Assembly: GCA_002348045.1 (NCBI GenBank)
Contig: DDYO01000070.1
Coordinates: 1 to 5,091, forward strand
DNA: 5,091 nucleotides
DNA from: Anaerolineales bacterium UBA2232
Lineage (GTDB): Bacteria > Chloroflexota > Anaerolineae > UBA2200
Reading direction: 5' to 3'
The notes under the pieces are model-generated. The model was not told the origin of the DNA. It did no database searches and saw nothing but the letters and a program-made list of their open reading frames with translations. A program made the position numbers and the translations under genes. How positions within the stretch are numbered: position 1 is the first letter of the stretch; each line of letters starts with the position of its first letter. Positions 1 through 4,292 of this stretch are shown here, piece after piece.

Positions 1-81
1 AAAGAACGCTTCGGGGTGGCTGAACAGTTCGTTAAGTCTCAATTCAAGGTGTTACGCCGCAGACTTGGGGACCATGTATGA
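1..81 (+). CDS. 3' end of an unidentified gene (possible holin)
   Basis: Frame 1 is open from the window edge to a TGA at 79-81 and gives the last 26 residues of a protein, ending RRRLGDHV. The stop overlaps the ATG of the endolysin gene by 4 bp (ATGA), so the two are probably translationally coupled in one operon. The tail is hydrophilic and basic (several K/R). Phage holins often end in a basic cytoplasmic tail, and the gene just before a lambda R-type endolysin is commonly the holin, so a holin is a reasonable guess. That rests on position and charge only; no membrane segment is visible in the part seen here. It could equally be another late gene. Confidence 0.5.
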   Translation, partial: KERFGVAEQFVKSQFKVLRRRLGDHV

Positions 82-584
82 ACACAAATCGACAGGCGTT
101 CCTTTCGATGCTGGCGGTCTCTGAGGGTACAAGCACGAGCCCTGCAACAAAGCGCGATGGCTACGACGTCATCGTGACGGGCATTGACCGCACACCCGAA
201 ATCTTCACGGACTTTTCCGCACACCCATTTGCTGGCGGCAGAAAGTCCAAGGTGATCAATCGGTCGGGCCTCACGTCAAACGCGAGCGGCCGCTACCAGT
301 TCATGCTGAAGGACTGGGCACATTACAGGAAACAGCTCAACCTTGGTGACAAGGCCCTGTACCCGGAGGGTGCGTTCGGCCCGGCCGCGCAGGACGCCTG
401 GGCGATCCAGCTGATCAGGGAGCGCGGGGCGCTGCCTCTGATCGACATGGGCCGGTTCGACCTGGCCGTGAAGCGGGTCAAAAACCTCTGGGCGAGTTTG
501 CCGGGGGCGGGGTACGGCCAGCCTGAGCACAAGCTTGCCAAGCTGCAGGATGCTTACAAGGCTGCCGGTGGAGCGTTCGCGTGA
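78..584 (+). CDS. R: Phage endolysin, lambda R-type lytic transglycosylase
   Basis: The 168-aa product closely resembles lambda endolysin R (about 158 aa), which cleaves the MurNAc-GlcNAc bond of peptidoglycan to a 1,6-anhydro product. Matching blocks in order are: RQAFLSMLAVSEGT (5-18), with the presumed catalytic Glu16; GYDVIV (28-33); FTDFSAHP (43-50); GRYQF (71-75); AYRKQL-like HYRKQLNL (82-89); QLIRERGALPLID (111-123); and LWASLPGAGYGQPEH (137-151). A small insertion (about residues 34-40 and 51-56) accounts for the extra length. There is no signal peptide or SAR helix, so the enzyme should need a holin to reach the murein. The ATG at 78 overlaps the previous stop, with GGGG-type pairing just upstream. 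The next gene starts inside the stop (GTGA). Family assignment is firm; activity is inferred. Confidence 0.93.
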   Translation: MNTNRQAFLSMLAVSEGTSTSPATKRDGYDVIVTGIDRTPEIFTDFSAHPFAGGRKSKVINRSGLTSNASGRYQFMLKDWAHYRKQLNLGDKALYPEGAFGPAAQDAWAIQLIRERGALPLIDMGRFDLAVKRVKNLWASLPGAGYGQPEHKLAKLQDAYKAAGGAFA

Positions 585-952
585 AGCTGCTTGCCTTGGC
601 TGTCGCGCTGTACCTGTGCCTGCCGGCGGAGGCTCACCCGCTCGATCCTCTGGTGGAATACCGCTACCTCGGCACCTCGGTGCGGGAAGCCGACGGCACC
701 ACCGCTCGCAGCGGGCGCGTGCTCCGCGCCTTCCGCAAAGTTTGGGCCTGTCCCAGCACCGGCAGCAAGACTGGCCCGTGCCCTGGGTGGGCCATCGATC
801 ACGCAATCCCGCTCGCCTGTGGGGGAGTTGACGCCGTCTACAACCTGCAGTGGCTGCCCGACCAGATCAAGTCCTCCGCAGGGGACTTCAGCAAGGACCG
901 GTTCGAGCGCCGCGTCTACGGCGGCAACAATGTCTCGAAAGGCTGCCCATGA
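581..952 (+). CDS. Secreted HNH nuclease-like protein in the lysis cassette
   Basis: This 123-aa protein starts at a GTG overlapping the endolysin stop (GTGA) and ends overlapping the Rz start (ATGA), so it is an integral part of the lysis operon. Residues 1-18 (MKLLALAVALYLCLPAEA) look like a Sec signal peptide with an AEA cleavage site, implying periplasmic export. The core CPGWAIDHAIPLACGG...NLQWL (67-92) is an HNH (beta-beta-alpha metal) signature, with Asp73-His74 and Asn88. The KDRFER segment (105-110) matches the conserved end of this small HNH family. Four cysteines outside the signal peptide (57, 67, 80, 122) could form disulfides, fitting a periplasmic location. Family knowledge: HNH domains cut DNA using a divalent metal. 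Role in lysis or in degrading host or competitor DNA is inference. The canonical final His is not obvious. Confidence 0.85.
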   Translation: MKLLALAVALYLCLPAEAHPLDPLVEYRYLGTSVREADGTTARSGRVLRAFRKVWACPSTGSKTGPCPGWAIDHAIPLACGGVDAVYNLQWLPDQIKSSAGDFSKDRFERRVYGGNNVSKGCP

Positions 953-1452
953 TCCCCCTGAATCTCGTCAACTGGGGCCGCGTGGCCACCACTCTCGCCC
1001 TGGTGGCGCTGCTGGCTGCAGGCCTGTGGAAGGTACACCACACTGGCGTCACGTCTGGACGCGCCGAGGTGCAGGCCCAGTGGAAACTTGCCAAGCTGGC
1101 CCAGGCGGAAGCCGACAAGGTTGCGGAAGCCGACACACGCCAGCGCGAGCGCGCGCTGCAGGACGACGCCGATAACCTCCGAAAGGCCAAAGATGAACAG
1201 ATTAAAAAGATTGATAGGCAGCTCAAGCTTGCTCTTGCTGCTGTGCGCGTGCAGCACGCCACCCCAAGGCCGCCCGACTACACCCCTGCGGCTGCCGGCG
1301 CTGGAGCCGCATGCAGTGGGGCCAGCCTTTTTACCCAGGATGCAGAATTTCTTGTCAGGGAGTCTGCCAGAGCCGACGGAATCCGAGCCGCCTACCTCAA
1401 CTGCGAAGCCCAATACAACAAAGCCCGGGACGCAATGATCGCTGCTGAATAG
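949..1452 (+). CDS. Rz: Rz-type i-spanin (inner-membrane spanin subunit)
   Basis: I start this 167-aa protein at the ATG at 949, which overlaps the HNH stop (ATGA); the reading frame stays open further upstream, but that stretch lies over the HNH gene. Residues 12-28 (VATTLALVALLAAGLWK) form a single N-terminal transmembrane anchor. Residues about 38-100 are rich in Ala, Glu, Lys, Gln and Arg with heptad-like spacing, as in the periplasmic coiled coil of spanins. The C-terminal block with ADGIRAAYLNCEAQYNKAR (142-160) matches the conserved end of phage Rz proteins. Spanins join inner and outer membranes and fuse them in the last step of Gram-negative host lysis. The embedded lipoprotein gene at 1193-1438 is the classic partner and strengthens the call. 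Sequence similarity to lambda Rz itself is weak, as is usual. Confidence 0.87.
   Translation: MIPLNLVNWGRVATTLALVALLAAGLWKVHHTGVTSGRAEVQAQWKLAKLAQAEADKVAEADTRQRERALQDDADNLRKAKDEQIKKIDRQLKLALAAVRVQHATPRPPDYTPAAAGAGAACSGASLFTQDAEFLVRESARADGIRAAYLNCEAQYNKARDAMIAAE
1193..1438 (+). CDS. Rz1: Rz1-type o-spanin lipoprotein, embedded in Rz
   Basis: This 81-aa reading frame lies entirely inside the i-spanin gene in the +1 frame. It starts at the ATG at 1193, preceded by a GAAAGG ribosome site about 7 bases upstream. The product has a lipoprotein signal: basic MNRLKR, then SSSLLLLL, then LCAC with the lipidated residue most likely Cys20 (Ala at -1). Ser at +2 does not match the Asp retention signal, so outer-membrane sorting is expected. 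The mature part is proline-rich (14 of about 61 residues), typical of Rz1 proteins. Its partner spans from the inner membrane to bind it in the periplasm. The frame is open further upstream to 1088, but that start would bury the signal peptide, so I reject it. Confidence 0.88.
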   Translation: MNRLKRLIGSSSLLLLLCACSTPPQGRPTTPLRLPALEPHAVGPAFLPRMQNFLSGSLPEPTESEPPTSTAKPNTTKPGTQ

Positions 1453-1545
1453 TTGGCAGGTTGGCAGCTAAGGTAAAATCCCATCAGGCCTTGGAGTTTT
1501 GGGGGCGAGCGTTTTGGAAAAGTTGGCAGACCTTGTAAGCTGTTG

Positions 1546-1559
1546 ATCTTAAATAAGAT
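1546..1559. repeat. 14-bp palindrome beside the att core
   Basis: ATCTTA-AA-TAAGAT is a perfect 6-bp inverted repeat around an AA spacer in a locally AT-rich patch, 6 bp left of the first possible tRNA-like base (1566). Position suggests a protein-binding site (excisionase, integration host factor-like or other accessory). Its function is inferred from position alone. Confidence 0.4.
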
Positions 1560-1565
1560 GTTACC

Positions 1566-1612
1566 CCTTTACACGGCGTAGGTCGGCGGTTCGAGCCCGT
1601 CATCACCCACCA
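1566..1612 (+). tRNA. 3' half of a tRNA (probably tRNA-Val UAC), att core, not a functional gene
   Basis: The sequence reads as an anticodon loop TTTACAC (1568-1574) with anticodon TAC, the 3' strand GGCGT of the anticodon stem, then variable bases, a T arm GGCGG/TTCGAGC/CCGTC (one G-T wobble), an acceptor strand ATCACCC, discriminator A and CCA. The acceptor strand implies a 5' end GGGTGAT, as in proteobacterial tRNA-Val(UAC), but no D arm or 5' acceptor strand exists upstream. Bases 1563-1567 (ACCCC) can still pair with 4 of 5 positions of the 3' anticodon stem. The fragment is therefore the piece a phage carries to restore the host tRNA after integrating within it. Identity as Val is from the anticodon and recalled family sequence. 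Confidence 0.8.
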
Positions 1613-1631
1613 CTAAAAACCCAATAAAATC

Positions 1632-1662
1632 AACCACTTAGAGCGATCTGAGTGGTTTTTTT
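1632..1662 (+). terminator. Strong intrinsic terminator after the att core
   Basis: AACCACTTAGA (1632-1642) pairs with TCTGAGTGGTT (1647-1657) over 11 bp with one G-T wobble, closed by a GCGA tetraloop (GNRA type), and runs into a T tract to 1662. It would stop rightward late transcription coming out of the lysis genes before the integrase. It lies about 20 bp after the tRNA-like CCA end, so it may originally be the terminator of the host tRNA gene that was captured with the core. Confidence 0.85.
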
Positions 1663-1737
1663 ACGCCCTTTTGCCACCCCCAGAACCCGTAAGTTCCAGT
1701 GTCTGCCAACCAGAAAAGGGTATCATGCCAACCGTAG

Positions 1738-1761
1738 GACGCCTTGCAGGGCGTCTTTTTT
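1738..1761 (+). terminator. Intrinsic terminator just upstream of integrase
   Basis: GACGCC (1738-1743) and GGCGTC (1750-1755) form a 6-bp GC-rich stem with loop TTGCAG, followed directly by six T residues (1756-1761). It ends only 22 bases before the integrase ATG and 10 bases before its ribosome site. It is the second terminator in about 100 bp in this direction. It either insulates int from late transcription or acts as an attenuator on an integrase transcript starting upstream of it. Confidence 0.75.
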
Positions 1762-1783
1762 ACGACTGTTCAAGGAGTACGGC

Positions 1784-2896
1784 ATGGCGTTCAAACGTGA
1801 TAGAGGCTCTGGGTGGGAGTATGTGTTCAAGCGTGCGGGGGTGCTCAAGAAACCTCTCTACCTGACGTTTGACACGGAGGAGGAGGGTGACGCCTATGCG
1901 GCAAAGCTTGAGGCCCTGCTCAAGCTTGGGATCGTACCGACTGAGCATCAGACGGTGACGAGGATCACCAACATCGAGACCTTGGTGAATCAGTACCTGC
2001 GGGACGCGCACCCCAAGGATAAGGACATCGGTGCGCTGGGTACCGTCTGCAACTCTGTTGGTAAAACGCCACTGGGCAAGGTCGACGCCAAGTGGGTGGA
2101 CAGCTGGGTCACGGACATGAAGCGCCAGGACAAGGTAGCGCCGGCCACGATCCGGGCCAAAGTTGGCGCACTTGCACGCTGCTGTGATTGGGGGATTCGC
2201 AAGGGTCTGCTTCTGATGCCCGATCACCCGCTGCGCACGTTGCCTAAGGGCTATGCGCAGTACACGGAGCTTGACGTTCAGGTTGCTGGGGTGAAGCGGG
2301 TGGACATCGAGAATGACCGGAGGCTTGAGGAGGGGGAGTACGAGAGGATCATCGCAGTGATCGATAGAGGGGTGCTGCCCCGGAAGCAAAGGCCATACCC
2401 GCTTCCGGACAGTGAGGCGCTGAAGTTACTTTTCAACTTGGGCCTGGAGTCGGCCATGCGCTTGAGGGAAATGTTCACGCTGACGACAGATCAGGTGAAC
2501 CTGTTACAAAAGACGATCTTTTTAGACAAGACGAAGAACGGGGACAAGCGGCAAGTACCGATCACCACGGTGGCGTACGCAGCGCTGAAGGCATACCTGG
2601 ACGCCCGTGCGCTGCCTTCAGGCCCACTGTTCCCCTGGTGGAACGGGTCGTTGGACAAGAAGTACCTGCACGACACCTCGGACTTCCTGAGCAAGCTGTT
2701 TGTCAACATTTTTGAGGAGGCCGGGTGCAGGGACTTCACGTTCCATTGCACCCGGCATGAGGCGACTTCGCGCATCTACGAGCGCACGAAGCTCACAGAC
2801 CTGCAAATCAGCAAGATCACGGGGCACCGAAACCTCCGGATGCTGCGGCGTTACTCGAACTTACGCGGGAGCGATCTCTCCACGCAAATGTGGTGA
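1784..2896 (+). CDS. int: Phage tyrosine site-specific recombinase (integrase)
   Basis: The 370-aa product has the catalytic set of tyrosine recombinases: Arg226 (AMRLRE), Lys251 (DKTKNG), His321 and Arg324 (FHCTRHE), His348 (ITGHRN) and nucleophile Tyr357 (RRYSNL). The C-terminal catalytic domain spans about 180-370. Residues about 60-155 form the SAM-like core-binding domain, and residues 1-50, with aromatic and basic residues (GWEYVFKRAG), are probably the arm-binding part. The ATG at 1784 is chosen because AAGGAG sits 7 bases upstream; the frame continues upstream through two terminators, which argues against earlier starts. It would recombine the att core at 1566-1612 with a host tRNA gene. 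It converges with the excisionase gene, overlapping it by 36 bp. No clear sigma-70 promoter is visible ahead of it. Confidence 0.95.
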   Translation: MAFKRDRGSGWEYVFKRAGVLKKPLYLTFDTEEEGDAYAAKLEALLKLGIVPTEHQTVTRITNIETLVNQYLRDAHPKDKDIGALGTVCNSVGKTPLGKVDAKWVDSWVTDMKRQDKVAPATIRAKVGALARCCDWGIRKGLLLMPDHPLRTLPKGYAQYTELDVQVAGVKRVDIENDRRLEEGEYERIIAVIDRGVLPRKQRPYPLPDSEALKLLFNLGLESAMRLREMFTLTTDQVNLLQKTIFLDKTKNGDKRQVPITTVAYAALKAYLDARALPSGPLFPWWNGSLDKKYLHDTSDFLSKLFVNIFEEAGCRDFTFHCTRHEATSRIYERTKLTDLQISKITGHRNLRMLRRYSNLRGSDLSTQMW

Positions 2897-3136
2897 TGTC
2901 CGCGCGGCCCGGCGCATCCGCTTCGGCCGCGGCCCACCCCCACCGCCAAGGCGCGCGGCAGTCTGCTGAATGACGAGCCGCTCGACGTAAGCAAGCACGT
3001 CTTTCGTCAACAGCACGTAAGCCCGGCCGACCTTGGCCGCAGGCAGCTCACCCTTGCCAATGAGCAAGAGGACGGTCTCCGGGTGGATGTTCATCATGGC
3101 GCCCGCGCCAGGTACGTCAAGTGTCAGGCCGTTCAT
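2861..3136 (-). CDS. xis: Excisionase-like winged-HTH protein
   Basis: I start this 91-aa protein at the ATG at 3136, which overlaps the stop of the membrane-protein gene (ATGA); the frame is open further upstream but only across that gene. Residues 6-52 fit the excisionase/AlpA-type HTH family: DVPGAGAMMNIHPETVLLLIGKGELPAAKVGRAY..L..DVLAYVE, with the typical GELPA-KVGR turn. A glycine run (64-68) leads to a basic tail (PRPKRMRRAART) likely to contact DNA. Family role: small architectural proteins that bend att DNA and bias integrase toward excision, or act as transcription regulators. Position opposite the integrase supports excisionase. It is the last gene seen in the leftward operon and runs 36 bp into the 3' end of int on the opposite strand. 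Confidence 0.78.
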   Translation of the reverse strand: MNGLTLDVPGAGAMMNIHPETVLLLIGKGELPAAKVGRAYVLLTKDVLAYVERLVIQQTAARLGGGGGPRPKRMRRAARTSPHLRGEIAPA

Positions 3137-3354
3137 TTGCGCACCCCCAGAAACGACTTCAACCAGACAACCAGCACCGTCGCCCCTACGAACGGAAGGA
3201 AGGGCGGATCGATGAGCGTCGAGGGGCCTTCCGGCCACAGGCTCGACCAGGCGAAGCACCAGATGACCCAAACGCATGCAATGATCCCAAAGTAGATAGC
3301 GAGCCCGAACAGGACCGCAACGACCCACTCAAGGGGTGACAGTTTGGCCATCAT
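3133..3354 (-). CDS. Small two-helix membrane protein
   Basis: The 73-aa product has a long hydrophobic stretch at about 10-35 (VVAVLFGLAIYFGIIACVWV and beyond, Trp/Cys-rich) and a second at about 51-66, separated by a short Pro-rich loop, and ends in LGVRK. It is probably an inner-membrane protein. Its ATG at 3354 overlaps the upstream stop, and its stop overlaps the excisionase start (both ATGA). Both junctions are built from the same 18-bp repeat. A second ATG follows directly (MM), so the start could be one codon later. I do not recognise a family. Small membrane proteins in early phage operons sometimes act in superinfection exclusion, but nothing in the sequence proves this. Confidence 0.7.
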   Translation of the reverse strand: MMAKLSPLEWVVAVLFGLAIYFGIIACVWVIWCFAWSSLWPEGPSTLIDPPFLPFVGATVLVVWLKSFLGVRK

Positions 3355-3368
3355 TTGCGCAGCCCCAG
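3133..3368. repeat. 18-bp direct repeat pair forming two gene junctions
   Basis: TCATTTGCGCACCCCCAG at 3133-3150 recurs at 3351-3368 with a single change (C to G at position 12). Read on the minus strand, each copy holds the C-terminal codons of one gene (LGVRK, LGLRK), a G-rich ribosome-site-like run, the stop and the overlapping ATG of the next gene. The pair brackets the membrane-protein gene exactly. Confidence 0.85.
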
Positions 3369-3620
3369 TGCAGTAGCGTCGCCGGTGCGGCCCTTGGCCC
3401 GCGCCTCAGCTGCCTTGGCCGAGTTCTTGGCACGGCGCTTGATCGCCCCGGTGCGCTGGGCGCTGTGGGTGCCATCTTTGAAGTAGGTGCCACGACGCAT
3501 GGAGTCATGCACCACGCGCATGTGGCTGCCAAGGCGCTTGCTGAGCTGTTGGCGCTGGCGGTACTCCACCATGGTTTCGTTTTCGAGACGCTCTGGAACG
3601 TGAACTTTATTGATGTTCAT
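3351..3620 (-). CDS. Basic phage protein of unknown function, 89 aa
   Basis: Starts at the ATG at 3620 after a purine-rich GAAAGAAAAAG stretch and ends overlapping the membrane-protein start. The N-terminal half (ENETMVEYRQRQQLSKRLGSHMRVVHDSMRRGTYF, about 14-47) looks helical and charged. The C-terminal half (about 56-89) is very rich in Lys/Arg and Ala, suggesting nucleic-acid binding or a disordered tail. No catalytic motif is visible. The gene follows a terminator-like hairpin (3640-3658), so its level may differ from that of the genes upstream. It is probably a conserved hypothetical of phage early regions; I cannot assign a function. Confidence 0.7.
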   Translation of the reverse strand: MNINKVHVPERLENETMVEYRQRQQLSKRLGSHMRVVHDSMRRGTYFKDGTHSAQRTGAIKRRAKNSAKAAEARAKGRTGDATALGLRK

Positions 3621-3639
3621 CTTTTTCTTTCGTTAAAAC

Positions 3640-3658
3640 GTGGCCCAAGCGGGGCCAC
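3640..3658 (-). terminator. Terminator-like hairpin inside the leftward operon
   Basis: On the minus strand GTGGCCC, loop CGCTT and GGGCCAC form a perfect 7-bp GC-rich stem followed by GTTTTAA. It lies in the 47-bp gap between the Cys/His protein (ends 3668) and the basic protein (starts 3620), the largest gap in this operon. The short T run makes it a weak or partial terminator, or an RNA processing/stability element that separates expression of the two halves. Confidence 0.5.
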
Positions 3659-3667
3659 AGCGCATAC

Positions 3668-3967
3668 TTACTTGAACGCCGCGATGCGAGCCCCAAGGAC
3701 CTCGGAGAGTTGCCACATCAGGTCGTTCTGCACCTTCATGCGTTCCTGCTCCTCAGGGTCAAGCGTGTCGAAGGTCTGGTTGAGCCCGATGAAAATGCTG
3801 AGCGCGACTGCCCGCTTATCGAGATCATCCTTCTCCTGGACGACGCGCCGCTGATGCGGCTGCAGGAGCGGCTTTGGGCATGGCCCGCTGTACCCGTGAT
3901 ACTTGAACATCGGCTCCCCAGGCGGCATAGGTTCGCCACAGAGGACGCACTTTGCTACTTCAGTCAT
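3668..3967 (-). CDS. Small Cys/His (putative zinc-binding) phage protein
   Basis: The 99-aa product begins MTEVAKCVLCGEPMPPGEPMF and has Cys7, Cys10, His24 and Cys30 (C-x2-C-x13-H-x5-C), which could form a single zinc site near the N terminus, within KYHGYSGPC. The remaining residues (about 40-99) look alpha-helical and charged (VVQEKDDLDKRAVALSIF, EEQERMKVQND). The ATG at 3967 has a good AAAGGA ribosome site, and the gap to the upstream gene is only 16 bp. No enzymatic motif is visible. It could be a structural zinc protein, a small DNA- or protein-binding regulator, or a redox protein. The zinc site is inferred from spacing only. Confidence 0.72.
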   Translation of the reverse strand: MTEVAKCVLCGEPMPPGEPMFKYHGYSGPCPKPLLQPHQRRVVQEKDDLDKRAVALSIFIGLNQTFDTLDPEEQERMKVQNDLMWQLSEVLGARIAAFK

Positions 3968-3983
3968 GAGGAATCCTTTGCGG

Positions 3984-4292
3984 TTACGAGGGCTTGGCCA
4001 GCAGGTTGACAGCCAGCTGGGGTTGTTGGGCGATAGCCAGGGCCTTCAGGATGAAGTCCTCGCTAAACGATGGGGCGTGCGCCGAGACGGGCTCAGGGAA
4101 CTCCTCGAGCAGGTAATCCATGGTGCCCGACCCCACCAATACCGCGCACCCTATCGAGCTGAATGGTGGGCTGTAGACGCACACCAGGGCTCTGGTGGCA
4201 GGGTGGAGGAACAGCCCCTCCCCAGGGTACGCGTTGGCGTCGTACTCCTTCCCCACGGGTGGTGCGAACTCCGTGACTTTGATGCACTTCAT
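3984..4292 (-). CDS. Hypothetical phage protein, 102 aa
   Basis: The ATG at 4292 overlaps the rdgC stop (ATGA), implying translational coupling; the frame is open upstream but only within rdgC. The product (MKCIKVTEFAPPVGKEYDAN...) has no signal peptide, no long hydrophobic helix and no metal motif that I can see. The first half, with alternating hydrophobic residues (ALVCVYSPP, GCAVLVG), suggests a beta-rich fold, and the C-terminal part (FSEDFILKALAIAQQPQLAVNLL) looks helical. I do not recognise it. Its tight coupling to rdgC suggests a joint role in, or at least joint timing with, recombination functions. Confidence 0.68.
   Translation of the reverse strand: MKCIKVTEFAPPVGKEYDANAYPGEGLFLHPATRALVCVYSPPFSSIGCAVLVGSGTMDYLLEEFPEPVSAHAPSFSEDFILKALAIAQQPQLAVNLLAKPS

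Larger units (their letters stand above)
1451..1733. other. Putative phage attachment site attP (core plus arms)
   Basis: This stretch between the spanin genes and the integrase has no credible protein gene. Its centre (1566-1612) equals the 3' half of a tRNA. Around it are five copies of a GTTGGCAG-type element: 1451-1459, 1459-1467 and 1521-1529 in forward orientation, and 1703-1711 and 1725-1733 inverted. The last copy reads ATGCCAACC instead of CTGCCAACC. This resembles the organisation of tyrosine-integrase attP sites, where a short crossover core is flanked by arm-type binding sites. A 14-bp palindrome, ATCTTAAATAAGAT (1546-1559), lies just left of the core and could bind an accessory factor. 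The adjacent integrase gene supports the reading. The exact crossover points cannot be set without the host attB. Confidence 0.75.

Noticed and set aside
276..806. Long minus-strand open frame (176 codons) across the endolysin and HNH genes
   Set aside because: It lies opposite two well-supported coding genes, has a low-complexity Arg/Pro/Gly-rich translation typical of antisense frames in GC-rich DNA, and matches no family.
850..948. Upstream extension of the Rz frame to 850
   Set aside because: The extension covers the HNH gene, adds an Arg-rich segment before the membrane anchor and would break the ATGA junction at 949.
533..1098. CTTGCCAAGCTG repeated near 534 and 1087
   Set aside because: Both copies fall in coding sequence for Ala-Lys-Leu-type codons and are explained by shared codon use.
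1105..1137. Short repeat GCGGAAGCCGACA within Rz
   Set aside because: It reflects repeated Ala-Glu-Ala-Asp in the coiled coil rather than a separate element.
1694..1726. Possible integrase promoter with TATCAT at 1721-1726
   Set aside because: The best -35-like hexamer (TTCCAG) is 21 bp away and poor, and the region overlaps the inverted GTTGGCAG-type copies, so I do not call a promoter.
1652..1783. Upstream extension of the integrase frame to 1652
   Set aside because: It would start within the first terminator hairpin and run through the second; the ATG at 1784 has an AAGGAG site at proper spacing and gives a standard integrase N terminus.
1760..2389. Minus-strand frame of 209 codons inside the integrase gene
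   Set aside because: It is antisense to a clear tyrosine recombinase with all catalytic residues and has no recognisable features.
3336..3854. Plus-strand frame of 172 codons opposite the basic and Cys/His proteins
   Set aside because: The minus-strand genes have good starts, overlaps and plausible domains; the plus frame has no ribosome site I would trust and crosses the operon hairpin.
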